From Candidatus Aegiribacteria sp. MLS_C (GTDB taxonomy: Bacteria > Fermentibacterota > Fermentibacteria > Fermentibacterales > JCC-6): 64,000 bases of DNA. Position 1 is the stretch's first letter; each line of letters starts with the position of its first letter. The notes beneath the pieces were generated by a model. That model was not told the origin of the DNA, did no database searches, and saw only the letters and a list, made by a program, of their open reading frames with translations. The DNA lies in the NCBI GenBank assembly GCA_002030045.1, contig LQBI01000013.1, positions 186,001 to 250,000 of the forward strand, in the 5' to 3' direction. Both the position numbers and the translations under genes were made by a program. Of this stretch, positions 41,958 to 52,278 are shown piece by piece.

Positions 41958-43180
41958 TTCATACCCTTCTTCAGCCATGCCTTTATCCTGTGGCTGTAGA
42001 GTTCCTTCTGCTCGAGCCTGCCCACGGCCTGGTGAATGGAATCCTCCGGTATCGTGAGCGCGAAGCGGACGTAGCCTTCTCCGAACGTTCCGAAACCGCT
42101 TCCCGGCGTCACAATGATACCGGTATGGGATATAAGCTTCCTCGCGAAGGTCATCGATTCCGTCCCTCTGGGAAGCCTTACCCATACATAGAAGGTCCCC
42201 GGCGAGTCGCAGACGTCCCAGTCAAGTTTCTTGAGTCCGGCGACAAGGACTTCCCTGCGTCTGGCGTATATGTCGAAATAGCCGGCTATGTTCGACCTGA
42301 GGGCAGCCTCACCCGCCTTCTGGATGGCGGTGAAGACTCCGGAGTCGATGTTCTCCTTGGCCCCCATGAACGCTCTAACCAGGTTCGTGCCTCCCACCAC
42401 GAATCCTATGCGCCAGCCGGTCATGTTGAATGTCTTGGACAGGCTGTGGAACTCCAGGCATACGTCGCCCGCCCCGGGTATCTGAAGGAAGGAGGCCGGA
42501 GGTCTTCCGTCAAAACGGATATGGCTGTAGGAGTTGTCACTGATGATGAGGACGTCCTCGCGGCGTGCCCATTCCACTATCCTCTGAATCTGGTCAAGGG
42601 TGATGACCGCACCGGTGGGATTGTTGGGATAGTTCAGGAAGACCAGCCTCGTCCCCGCGACCACTTCCCTTGCCATGGCGCCGAAATCTGGCAGGAACCC
42701 GTTCTCCCTCTGAAGCGGGAGGTCTACCGGTACGGCGTCCGCCAGGATTGCGGATGCCCTGTAGACCGGATAACCCGGATTGGGGACCAGGACTATGTCC
42801 CCGGGGTTGCAGAAGAAGATGGGAACATGGGCGAGGCCCTCCTTCGTGCCTATCACGGCGCCGACATCCAGACCGTCCTCCACCGCCACTCCGAACTGCT
42901 CCCTCATCCAGTTCCTTGCGGCCTCCCTGAAGAATTCGCTGCCCGTCCCCTTCGGGTATCTGTGGTATGCAGGCACTTCAACCGCATCCCTGGCAGCCCT
43001 GAGTATGTGTTCCGGTGTGGGCATGTCAGGGTCGCCTATTCCGAAATCGATCAGCTCCATACCCTTCTTCAGGGCAGCCTCCTTCTGCCTGTCGATCTCG
43101 GCGAACAGGTACGGAGGGAGCATGCTCACCCTCTCGGAAGCCGTGACTACCACCCTCCTGCCCTTCCTATTGTCTTTCAA
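41954..43180 (-). CDS. dapL: LL-diaminopimelate aminotransferase-like (DapL type)
   Basis: Fold-type I PLP enzyme of 408 residues. LIDFGIGDPDMPTP, then PGYPVY, NYPNNPTGA, SDNSYSHIRFDG, and the PLP lysine in SLSKTFNMTGWRIGF. The GIGDPDxPTP and SKTFNMTGWRIGF signatures fit LL-DAP aminotransferases, which shortcut lysine synthesis. TTG start with GAAGAGG upstream. First gene of the 19-gene run. Confidence 0.88.
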   Translation of the reverse strand: MKDNRKGRRVVVTASERVSMLPPYLFAEIDRQKEAALKKGMELIDFGIGDPDMPTPEHILRAARDAVEVPAYHRYPKGTGSEFFREAARNWMREQFGVAVEDGLDVGAVIGTKEGLAHVPIFFCNPGDIVLVPNPGYPVYRASAILADAVPVDLPLQRENGFLPDFGAMAREVVAGTRLVFLNYPNNPTGAVITLDQIQRIVEWARREDVLIISDNSYSHIRFDGRPPASFLQIPGAGDVCLEFHSLSKTFNMTGWRIGFVVGGTNLVRAFMGAKENIDSGVFTAIQKAGEAALRSNIAGYFDIYARRREVLVAGLKKLDWDVCDSPGTFYVWVRLPRGTESMTFARKLISHTGIIVTPGSGFGTFGEGYVRFALTIPEDSIHQAVGRLEQKELYSHRIKAWLKKGMK

Positions 43181-43235
43181 ATCGACCTCTTCCGTGGAAA
43201 TCCGCGGGATGGGACCGCACTTCTCTTCGGTGGCT

Positions 43236-43264
43236 AATATACCAACCGAGGGCCATCACCGTAA
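43236..43264 (-). promoter_or_regulatory. Candidate promoter of the 19-gene minus-strand run
   Basis: TATATT (43241-43236, minus) lies 17 bases from TTACGG (43264-43259). The -10 is good, the -35 weak. Start is expected near 43229, about 50 bases before the dapL TTG. On the plus strand TATATT at 43321-43326 may serve the divergent peptidase gene, but lacks a -35. Confidence 0.4.
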
Positions 43265-43364
43265 GAGCATGATCGACCGACCCTTGTGACCAGCTGCTGC
43301 ATTCCCGTCACCGGGGCGGTTATATTCCCCCGTTCCCTTCAACCAGTACCCGGACGGAGGTAGT

Positions 43365-45428
43365 ATGACTTCTGCGTGCATGCTGACCCTTGCTGCTCTG
43401 GCCCTCCAGGCGCCGGAGGCTTCCAGGATCCCCTTTGAAATCTCGGCGCATGGGCATACCAGGATCGACCATTACTTCTGGCTCCGCGACCTGGACGACC
43501 CGGCGGTGACGGAGTACCTGGATGCCGAGAACCGGTGGACCGACTCGGTCACAGGCGCCTGGGCCCCGCTGGTGGATACACTGGTGACGGAGATGAGGGC
43601 CAGGATCCCCGACCTCGATTCCTCAGTGCCCTACTACAGGAACGGCTACTGGTACTGGCACGAGTACAGGGAAGGCGAGGACTACGCCGTCAACATGCGC
43701 AGGTCCCACCCGGACGGGGCCCCGGAGGTCCTGCTGGACGAGAACCCCCTGGCCTCCTGCCATGACTACTTCATGATAGAAGCCATGAGCGTCAGCCCCG
43801 ACAACAGGACCCTCGCCTGGGCCTACGATACCACCGGCGGACACTGGAACACCCTGGTGTTCCAGGACATCCGCACCGGAGGGATACTGGACGAGATACA
43901 CGACACTTCCTCCGACTTAGCATGGGGAGCCGATTCCAGGACGGTGTTCTACGGGCTCAACGACGACACCGGCCGCACCGAGAGGATAATGCGGAGGACC
44001 GTAGGATGCGACGACGAGGTATGCGTCCACTACGAGGGGGACCCGACTTTCTGGCCATGGGTCTGGAACTCGGTGGACATGGAATGGGTGGTGATATCCT
44101 CTTCCAGCACGCTGGAATCGGAGAACATGGTGATCCCCGCCAGGTCACCCCGGGAGGACCCCCGCCTGATCCATCCAAGGACGGAGGGCCTCGAGTACTA
44201 CATGGAGCCCGTCGGTGACACCTTCTACATCTGGACCAACCTGCAGGGCGAAAACTACTCAGTCATGGAGGCTCCGGCGGAGGACCCCTCCGTCGAGAAC
44301 TGGAGTACCGTGCTGCCCGCTTCCGACAGCGTGCTGATCACCGGCTTGCACGTCCTTGACGACATCCTGGCGGTATCCGTAAGGTCAGGCGGCCTCAGGA
44401 GGCTCCTGCTGGTGGACAGGGTCGGCGGCGGGACACGTTACGCCGACCTCGGCCGGGAGGCTGCCACCATCTACACCACCTCCAACTACGACGTCTCCGC
44501 GGACTCCATCAACCTCTGGTACTCCTCGCTGACCACGCCCTGGTCCACGGTGGCCTACTACATCGAGGCCGATTCCATGCGGGTTCTCAAGATGGAATAC
44601 GCCGGAGAGGATTTCGACAGGGACCTGTATACCACGGAGAGGCTCATGGTCCCGTCCAGGGACGGTGTACCGGTACCGGTCAGTCTCGTTTACAGGAACG
44701 ACCTCTTCTCCCCCGGAGAGAACCCGCTGCTGCTATACGGGTACGGTGCCTACGGCGCCAGCATGGACCCCTCCTTCAGCTCCAACAGGCTCTCGCTGCT
44801 GAACAGGGGGTTCGTCTATGCCATAGCCCATGTCAGGGGCGGCAGCGAGATGGGCAGATGGTGGTACGACCAGGGAAGGGTGCTGAACAAGATGAACACC
44901 TTCAACGACTTCATCGACTGCGCCGAGTACCTCGTCAGCAGCGGATACTGCGATCCGGGGAACGTATTCGCAATGGGCGAGAGCGCCGGGGGGCTCCTCA
45001 TGGGTGCGGTGATGAACATGAGACCCGACCTGTGGAGGGGCATCGTGGCAGGCGTACCCTTCGTCGACGCGCTCACAACGATGCTGGACCCCACCATTCC
45101 GCTGACCACCAACGAGTACGACGAGTGGGGGAACCCCGGTGCCAGCGAGGAGGAATACTACTACATCCTGTCCTACTCGCCGGTGGACAACGTCCGGGCC
45201 GTGGACCATCCGGCACTGTACGTGTACACAGGGCTGAACGACACCCAGGTGGGATACTGGGAACCCGCCAAGTGGGTGGCGAAGATCCGTTACATGAACA
45301 CGGGGACCGACCCGGTGCTCCTGCGGGTGAGCGGTACCGGCCACGGCGGCGCTTCCGGCAGGTTCGGCTGGCTGGAGGACATCGCCGTTGAGTACGCCTT
45401 CCTGCTGAAAATGTCGGAAGCGGAGTAA
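43365..45428 (+). CDS. Oligopeptidase B-like prolyl oligopeptidase, secreted
   Basis: S9A serine peptidase of 687 residues with a possible short signal peptide (ACMLTLAALALQAPEAS). Beta-propeller (residues about 40-400), then the hydrolase domain: ARGGSEMGRWWYDQGR-type loop, NTFNDFIDCAEYL, nucleophile Ser540 in GESAGG, Asp in GLNDTQVGYWEPAKW, and His in GTGHGG. The best match is oligopeptidase B, which cleaves after Arg/Lys. RBS CGGAGGTAG precedes ATG. Confidence 0.92.
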   Translation: MTSACMLTLAALALQAPEASRIPFEISAHGHTRIDHYFWLRDLDDPAVTEYLDAENRWTDSVTGAWAPLVDTLVTEMRARIPDLDSSVPYYRNGYWYWHEYREGEDYAVNMRRSHPDGAPEVLLDENPLASCHDYFMIEAMSVSPDNRTLAWAYDTTGGHWNTLVFQDIRTGGILDEIHDTSSDLAWGADSRTVFYGLNDDTGRTERIMRRTVGCDDEVCVHYEGDPTFWPWVWNSVDMEWVVISSSSTLESENMVIPARSPREDPRLIHPRTEGLEYYMEPVGDTFYIWTNLQGENYSVMEAPAEDPSVENWSTVLPASDSVLITGLHVLDDILAVSVRSGGLRRLLLVDRVGGGTRYADLGREAATIYTTSNYDVSADSINLWYSSLTTPWSTVAYYIEADSMRVLKMEYAGEDFDRDLYTTERLMVPSRDGVPVPVSLVYRNDLFSPGENPLLLYGYGAYGASMDPSFSSNRLSLLNRGFVYAIAHVRGGSEMGRWWYDQGRVLNKMNTFNDFIDCAEYLVSSGYCDPGNVFAMGESAGGLLMGAVMNMRPDLWRGIVAGVPFVDALTTMLDPTIPLTTNEYDEWGNPGASEEEYYYILSYSPVDNVRAVDHPALYVYTGLNDTQVGYWEPAKWVAKIRYMNTGTDPVLLRVSGTGHGGASGRFGWLEDIAVEYAFLLKMSEAE

Positions 45429-45466
45429 GCATTCTGCCCGGGCTGCGCCTACCTCTGGCTGCCCTT

Positions 45467-46834
45467 TCAGATGTACTCGTACGCTCCCATGTCGTACCCG
45501 GCTCCCTGTGGCCTGGCGTTGCCCTCGAAATCAACAGGCGGAGCACCGTCAGGGGATCCTGTGTCGATGGCGGGGGATGCGGGCTGAAGGTGCATGTCCC
45601 CGCTGGCGGGATCGACAAGCCCCGGGTCCTCGGTGAGGTACGCGGACCCGTAGGGGTCCCCGGTACCGAAGAAGAGGTTGTGGTCCACCACGAGTCCCGT
45701 GCCCGACTCCTCCACCAGTATCTGCGCGTAGAGGTTTCCGCTCAGGATGTTGTTCCTGACCGTTACATCGTCCGCATCGGGGTTCTCGATGCTTATTCCC
45801 ACTCCCCAGCCCTGGGACCCGTTCCCGAAGAACGTGTTGTTGATTATGACGAGATCGGATATCGGATGGCTTGATACAGGCTCTCCCCAGGACGCCACCG
45901 TTATTCCGGAGTTGGCGTTCCCGTAGGCGATGTTGTTGCAGACTAGGACATCCGTGAGGAGCCCGCCGGCCTCGGACGCCACAGCGAACCCGTCATCCGC
46001 GGTATTGTGGACAAGGTTACCGCATACGGTTATCAGTTCGGTCCTCTTGTCCCATGCGTCCACGTAGATACCGATCCTGTTTATGTCATGAACGGTGTTG
46101 CCGCTGACGGTGCCGGAGCTGCTCCCGTCCTTTATGTCGATGCCCTCGCCGCCGATGGAGCCCGGGCCGGAATCATGGACGTGGTTGTTGCTCACGGTGA
46201 ACACGTCCGTGCCGGCCACAGTTATGCACTCCTGCTCACCGTCGTTGCAGGCCAGCTCGACCTCGTTCCCTTCGATGACGACGGAACTGCAGTCCCAGAC
46301 CCCTATCCCGGAGGAGACGGTATTGTACGTGCGGCAGTTCCTGACGGTCAGGGAACTGCTGCCGTCCAGGAGGATGCCGCAGTGATTGTCCTCTATCCCG
46401 GCATTCCTCACCGTGAAACCTTCGAAGACTATGTGAGAGACTCCGGACAGCTCCACGAGACCTCCCATGTCCCCTGGAATGTCCACCCCGGTACCGTCGA
46501 TGACAGGTTCCTCCCCGGAATATGCCGAGTAGACGATGCTCAGGGAGGACGAGGTGCCGGAGTTCGCAGGCACCACCCTCTCGGAGTAGGTTCCCGCCCG
46601 CACGAACACGGTATCACCGGCCTCGATGGTCGCTGCGGCCATTCCTATGGTCCTCCAGGGGGAGTCGAGTGTGCCCGGATCGTCGTCGTCACCGTACGGA
46701 GCCACGTAATAAGCGTTCCCCGGTCCCTGCTCGGGACCGGTGGCGTCCGAATCCCCGCAGCCGGCAGCCACGGAGAGTAATGAAAGGACCAGGACCTCCA
46801 GGACGAGACCGGCAGCAGACGCTCTTCTGTGCAT
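45467..46834 (-). CDS. Right-handed beta-helix lipoprotein
   Basis: A 455-residue protein with lipobox SVAAGC. A DUF1565-like start (YYVAPYGDDDDPGTLDSPWRTIGMA, in two runs) leads into parallel beta-helix rungs (NCGILLDGSSSLTVRNC, SGTVSGNTVHDINRIGIYV, NNIAYGNANSGI). The C-terminus, DPASGDMHLQPASPAIDTGS then GYDMGAYEY, is the choice-of-anchor Q module. Likely a surface carbohydrate-binding or cleaving protein. Convergent with the peptidase gene. Confidence 0.9.
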   Translation of the reverse strand: MHRRASAAGLVLEVLVLSLLSVAAGCGDSDATGPEQGPGNAYYVAPYGDDDDPGTLDSPWRTIGMAAATIEAGDTVFVRAGTYSERVVPANSGTSSSLSIVYSAYSGEEPVIDGTGVDIPGDMGGLVELSGVSHIVFEGFTVRNAGIEDNHCGILLDGSSSLTVRNCRTYNTVSSGIGVWDCSSVVIEGNEVELACNDGEQECITVAGTDVFTVSNNHVHDSGPGSIGGEGIDIKDGSSSGTVSGNTVHDINRIGIYVDAWDKRTELITVCGNLVHNTADDGFAVASEAGGLLTDVLVCNNIAYGNANSGITVASWGEPVSSHPISDLVIINNTFFGNGSQGWGVGISIENPDADDVTVRNNILSGNLYAQILVEESGTGLVVDHNLFFGTGDPYGSAYLTEDPGLVDPASGDMHLQPASPAIDTGSPDGAPPVDFEGNARPQGAGYDMGAYEYI

Positions 46835-46887
46835 AGTATCCCTCCTTGATCAACCTTAATCCATAAATGACCACTATCCCGCCACGG

Positions 46888-47349
46888 CTAGAAATCCCCT
46901 TCCCCCGACCTCCTCACCCCTGTGGCCAGCGAGCTGACGTTGAAGAGCTTCCAGTAACCATCTTCGTTCCTTCTGAGGTGCACCGGTGAGGGAAGGTCCT
47001 TGCCTCCGCTCTGTACGAAGACCTTGGATTCGGTCTCGCCCCTGTCCGACTGTGGCAGGATGACCAGGGGACTGCCGTAGTCGTACCGGTATCCGTTCTC
47101 GGGAGTGCCTCCCAGGTAGGACTTCGCGGCGTTCCCGCCGTCATTCGAGAAGTACTCCAGGAAGGCGTCCCTTCCGGGAGTGCCGTCCTTCCGGAGGTAA
47201 TCGTCCGGAAGGGTGAGGGCCACCATCCTCCCGCCCGCATCCGGGTCCTCCAGGTATTCGATGACTCCTATCAGGAAAGCCCTGACGGCCCCCTCCTCGG
47301 TAAGCCCCCACTCCTCTTCCCACCTTCTCCTGAACTCCTCCAGCTCCAT
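46888..47349 (-). CDS. Small conserved protein, DUF6935-like
   Basis: A 153-residue cytoplasmic protein with no signal peptide. KSYLGGTPENGYRYDYGSP is close to a motif I recall from DUF6935 (SYFxGATPENxY). Low-complexity acidic start (MELEEFRRRWEEE). No catalytic residue is apparent and the function is unknown. Confidence 0.7.
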   Translation of the reverse strand: MELEEFRRRWEEEWGLTEEGAVRAFLIGVIEYLEDPDAGGRMVALTLPDDYLRKDGTPGRDAFLEYFSNDGGNAAKSYLGGTPENGYRYDYGSPLVILPQSDRGETESKVFVQSGGKDLPSPVHLRRNEDGYWKLFNVSSLATGVRRSGEGDF

Positions 47350-47370
47350 TCCTGCTCCTTCCTCCGGCGT

Positions 47371-48475
<1,105 letters not shown>

Positions 48476-49763
48476 ATGTCATGACCGGAGTTCCGGGATC
48501 GCCGTACCTGTCCTCCAAGCTTCGGTCGAAAAGGAGCACGGGTTCCGAACCCGCTTCCCCGGGCCTTATCCACCAGGACCTCCAGTTCCTGGTGGGCCAC
48601 CACCATTCGCTGACCATGGCCAGGGTGTCGCTCCCCCACTGGATCCCGCTGAACCTGCTCTCCAGCTCCATGAGTACCACGGGCTCTCCGGTGAAGGGGG
48701 CCTCCAGCATGAGGACCCTGTCCCTCGGGCTCGCCTCCATGCCGGCATTACCTCCATCGAGAGCCTCCACCCAGACGAGGTCGGCATCGGAATCGCTCCT
48801 CCATTCGATGCTCCGGGGTCCTTCGAAAGTGCTTCCGGTGGCCAGGGGTATGCGATCCCTCACCGGGAGTTCCGCAACGCCGTGCAGGACGTTGCCTTCG
48901 GTGTCCCACACTTCCACGGTCTCGGGAAAGCGCCCGGCCGTGACAGAGTAGGAGAAGGGCCTGTGAAGCCTGGAGACCAGTATGCAGCTTCCGTCCGGAG
49001 AAACCGAGAAATACCAGATAATACCGGGTTTCCCCACGCTCCTGATGGAACCGTCCAGCCCCACCACCGACAGCTGTGCGGTGAGGTAGTGCTCGAACAG
49101 GTCCTCCTGGTAGGGGTTCTCCAGCAGGTCCTGGTAGGTCCTGGTTGGAGCCTCCTCTCCGGCCGTCTCCTGGATCACGGGACCATGCGGAACCGGGTCC
49201 TCCGCCGGTGGTTCTCCCATGTCTTCGGGCGCCATGCAGCACAGGAGGCCCGACCCGTCCGGCAGCCATTCGGGGAATTCGTTGGCGGTGAGGCTGACCC
49301 GGGGTCCGGTCAGGGGTCTCGCTTCCGCCAGGGCCGCGTCCACCACCCAGAGTTCGACGCCTTCGGCGGTCTCCCTGGTGAAAGCCGCCATGGAGCCGTC
49401 CGGGGACCAGCTCACTCTCAGCATGAGAAGGTCCTCAGGCAGACCGGAGACATCCAGGTTCTCCAGCCCCGGGTATCTCATCAGCGAAAGACCCGTGTAG
49501 CGGGAGGTCCTGGTGGGCGCCAGCGTTTCCGGGCTGAAACGCATGCCGGCCAGTCTCAGCTCGTCCCTTGCAAGTTCCTCGATGGAGGGATTCCGCCTGG
49601 ATGAGACCATCAGCCAGTTGCTGCGGTCCGGGGAAATGCTCGCCCATGGCGCCCAATCCACATCAACGATATCCACCAGCACCTGTTCGGGTTCCATGTA
49701 GACCGTTGAGGCGGTTCCCTGCAGGACCATCGACAGGGCAGCAATCAGCAGAAGCATCGGCAC
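48476..49763 (-). CDS. S9 prolyl oligopeptidase family, N-terminal propeller half (frameshifted)
   Basis: Signal peptide (MPMLLLIAALSMVLQGTAS), then propeller-type repeats (RVSWSPDGSMAAFTRE, WLPDGSGLLCCM, FSVSPDGSCILV) up to TPVMTWNER. Beyond that its own frame turns into an Arg/Pro-rich tail ending at 48240. The reading continues correctly in the next frame as VVSPDGS. In the DNA, AGG GTG is expected where only AGGTG is present, i.e. a G missing in a short G-run near 48475. This is either an assembly or sequencing error, or a real inactivation. Confidence 0.8.
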
Positions 49764-49844
49764 CTCCCTGTTCCTCTGATCCTCTGTCTTCCCTTATCCC
49801 CGGGGTGAATATAGAGCTTGAAGGAACCATCTGCACCGTCTGTC

Positions 49845-49873
49845 GTGACACCGCAGGGCGGCGGGAGTATACT
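49845..49873 (+). promoter_or_regulatory. Promoter giving a probable leaderless mRNA
   Basis: GTGACA (49845-49850), 17 bases, TATACT (49868-49873). Six bases later comes the A of ATG at 49880, so the transcript would begin at or next to its start codon. The only purine-rich element, GGGAG, lies inside the promoter spacer. Confidence 0.55.
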
Positions 49874-49879
49874 AAACGC

Positions 49880-52225
49880 ATGATTACCGGATACGATCCC
49901 GACAAGAAGCTCCTCACCACCGGCATAGGCGACCTGATCGAACTGGGCAGGCTGCCGGACAGCCTGGTGCCCTCGGAGAACGCTGTCAGCCTGCAGGAGA
50001 GGCAGAGGATACACGGTGCCTACCAGAGGAGAATGGAGAAGGAGGGCTGGGAAAGGGAGGTACAGGTGGAACTCGGCCTCGAGAGGCAGGGGATGCGCTT
50101 CCTGATCAGAGGCAGGATAGATCTCCTCAGGCGCACCGGCGAGCCCGATGAGATCATCGAGGTAAAGACCGCCGCCGGCGGTCCGGGACCGCTGGACCCC
50201 GTCCTCTCCCGCAGCAGGGACGTACTGCAGCTCTACTTCTACGCAATGGCCCTGGCCGGCGGTGACAAGGACGGGCTGGAGAGGCTCAGAGCGAGCCTCG
50301 TCTACCTCGACCCCAGGACCCGCCGCGGAAGCGTGAGTGAAACGGTCATCAGCCTGGACCTGGCTGACCGGAGGCTTCGGACCATCTGGAACGGGATGCT
50401 GGACGACACCGCCCGCATGCTGGCACTGGAGGACGAAAGGAAGGAAGTGCAGGTCCATGCACTCGAGTCCTTCGTTTTCCCGTACCCGGTGATGAGACCC
50501 GGCCAGCAGCTCATGGTGGACCACGTCGAGAAATGCGTCCATCAGGGCGGCCGTCTCCTTATGCAGGCACCCACCGGCACCGGCAAGACGGCGGCGATCC
50601 TCACCGGGGCCCTGAGACGGGCACTGCCCGGAAGGCTTGCTGTCTTTTTCCTGACGGCGAAGAACACCCACAAGGCGATAGTCTCCGAGACCCTCCGGCT
50701 CATCATGGAAGGGGGCGTCCCCCTGAGGGCGATCTCCATCGCCTCCAGGTCCTCGGTGTGCCACATGGGGAGGGAGCGGTGCCTTCCCCACGACTGCCCC
50801 TACGCCATCGATTTCGGAGGAAGGGTAAGGGGATCGGGGGTAATGGAGCGTCTCCTGGACGGCGGGATCATCAGTACCGCTTCCCTGGTGGAAGCATCGG
50901 CGGAGGCCGGAGTATGCGCCTTCGAACTCGGTCTCTGTCTATCCACCCGTTGCGACCTGGTCATCTGCGACTACAACTATGCGTTCGATCCCCATGTGTT
51001 CCTGAGAAGGTTCTTCCTCGAGAGGACCACGGCCTCCAGGTGCTTGCTGCTCATAGATGAAGCGGCCAACCTGCCGGCAAGGGCCCGTGACTTCCATTCG
51101 CCGGAGGTAAGGCTCAGCTGGGTGGAGGGAATGCTGGAAGACCCTGACCGCAGAGCTGCATGGCGAAGGCTCCTGTCCCCCTGGACCGCCTGCTTCCGTG
51201 AATGGTCCTCCCTTCTGGATTCTGCCGGGGAACCCGAGACGGAACTGCCCCACGGGACGGAGGTCCCCTCGGACACTGACCGCTGGCTGGACATCATCGG
51301 AGGCCTGCCCGAGCCCACCGAGCATATGATCAACCTTGTGAGGTCCCTGGTGGATTTCTCCCGGATCGACCCCGATGACCGCAGGTACCACCTTCTCATC
51401 AGGAGGGAGCAGGAGGACACGGTCCTCCAGTGGTTCTGCGCCGATCCTTCAGCGATGCTGGGGGAGAGGATCGCCGCCTGCAGCAGCACAGTGGCGTTCT
51501 CCGCGACCATGTCTCCCCTGGAACATTTCGGCGGAATGCTCGGTTTCCCCGAGGATGCGGATACCGTGGACGTTCCCTACCCGTTCCCCCCGGAGAACCT
51601 CGGGGTGTGGATATGCCCGGGGATGGATACCAGGTACAGGAATCGCGACCGGTACGCTCCTGCACTGTCGAGGATGATCGCCGGCCTGAGGGATTCGGTT
51701 CCCGGCTCGTGGCTTGTCTTCTTTCCTTCCTATGGATATTCGGAAAGGATCGCCGGTCTCCTCTCCTCCCGAGGTGTTCCGTTCCTGGTCCAGGAGCCCG
51801 GAATGAAGGAGGCGGAGAGAGTGGAGTTCATCTCCAGGCTGGAGGATGAGGACGTCCTGGCCCTAATGGTGTCGGGCGGCATCTTCTCCGAGGGAGTGGA
51901 CATCAGGTCCGACAGGCTCAGGGGAGCCGTGGTCGTCGGACCTTCGCTGCCGGGAGTCGACCTCAGGTCGAGGCTGCTGAGTGAAGACTTCGAGAGAAGG
52001 GGCATGGACGGTTTCCTTCACACATGGGCGATACCGGGAATGGTGAGGGTCGTACAGGCGGCTGGAAGACTGGTAAGGAACAGCGCCCAGAGGCGGGTGC
52101 TGGTGCTGGTGGGCAGGAGGTTCACCATTCAGCCCTATCTCGGGCTCCTGCCGAAGTACTGGTTCAGCTCCGGAGCCATCCGTCTCCTGAAGGAGGACAT
52201 GTCCGACATTGCAGGGTTCTTCTGA
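49880..52225 (+). CDS. PD-(D/E)XK nuclease-helicase fusion (DinG/XPD family)
   Basis: A 781-residue protein. The N-terminal 180 residues have a RecB/Cas4-like nuclease core (RGRIDLL, then EIIEVKTA: Asp and Glu-x-Lys). The helicase follows: Walker A MQAPTGTGKTA, cysteines for a 4Fe-4S cluster (SSVCHMGRERCLPHDCPYA plus Cys in GVCAFELGL), CDYNYAFDP, LLIDEAAN (DEAH-like), and motifs V-VI (EGVDIRSDRL, QAAGRLVRN). Predicted 5'-3' DNA helicase with nuclease, for repair or replication restart. The start at 49880 is preceded by a promoter rather than a ribosome-binding site. Confidence 0.88.
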   Translation: MITGYDPDKKLLTTGIGDLIELGRLPDSLVPSENAVSLQERQRIHGAYQRRMEKEGWEREVQVELGLERQGMRFLIRGRIDLLRRTGEPDEIIEVKTAAGGPGPLDPVLSRSRDVLQLYFYAMALAGGDKDGLERLRASLVYLDPRTRRGSVSETVISLDLADRRLRTIWNGMLDDTARMLALEDERKEVQVHALESFVFPYPVMRPGQQLMVDHVEKCVHQGGRLLMQAPTGTGKTAAILTGALRRALPGRLAVFFLTAKNTHKAIVSETLRLIMEGGVPLRAISIASRSSVCHMGRERCLPHDCPYAIDFGGRVRGSGVMERLLDGGIISTASLVEASAEAGVCAFELGLCLSTRCDLVICDYNYAFDPHVFLRRFFLERTTASRCLLLIDEAANLPARARDFHSPEVRLSWVEGMLEDPDRRAAWRRLLSPWTACFREWSSLLDSAGEPETELPHGTEVPSDTDRWLDIIGGLPEPTEHMINLVRSLVDFSRIDPDDRRYHLLIRREQEDTVLQWFCADPSAMLGERIAACSSTVAFSATMSPLEHFGGMLGFPEDADTVDVPYPFPPENLGVWICPGMDTRYRNRDRYAPALSRMIAGLRDSVPGSWLVFFPSYGYSERIAGLLSSRGVPFLVQEPGMKEAERVEFISRLEDEDVLALMVSGGIFSEGVDIRSDRLRGAVVVGPSLPGVDLRSRLLSEDFERRGMDGFLHTWAIPGMVRVVQAAGRLVRNSAQRRVLVLVGRRFTIQPYLGLLPKYWFSSGAIRLLKEDMSDIAGFF

Positions 52226-52230
52226 CGGAT

Positions 52231-52261
52231 AAAAAAAGGGACGGCACGAGGGTGCCGTCCC
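52231..52261 (-). terminator. Rho-independent terminator for the Glu/Ala-repeat lipoprotein
   Basis: On the minus strand, a perfect 10-bp stem (GGGACGGCAC with GTGCCGTCCC), a 4-base loop and TTTTTTT. One of the clearest terminators in the window; the plus-strand helicase gene ends just before it. Confidence 0.9.
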
Positions 52262-52278
52262 CTGCAGTCTCAGCCAGG

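Noticed and set aside
43321-43326. TATATT as plus-strand promoter of the peptidase gene
   Set aside because: No acceptable -35 box 16-18 bases upstream (TGCATT).
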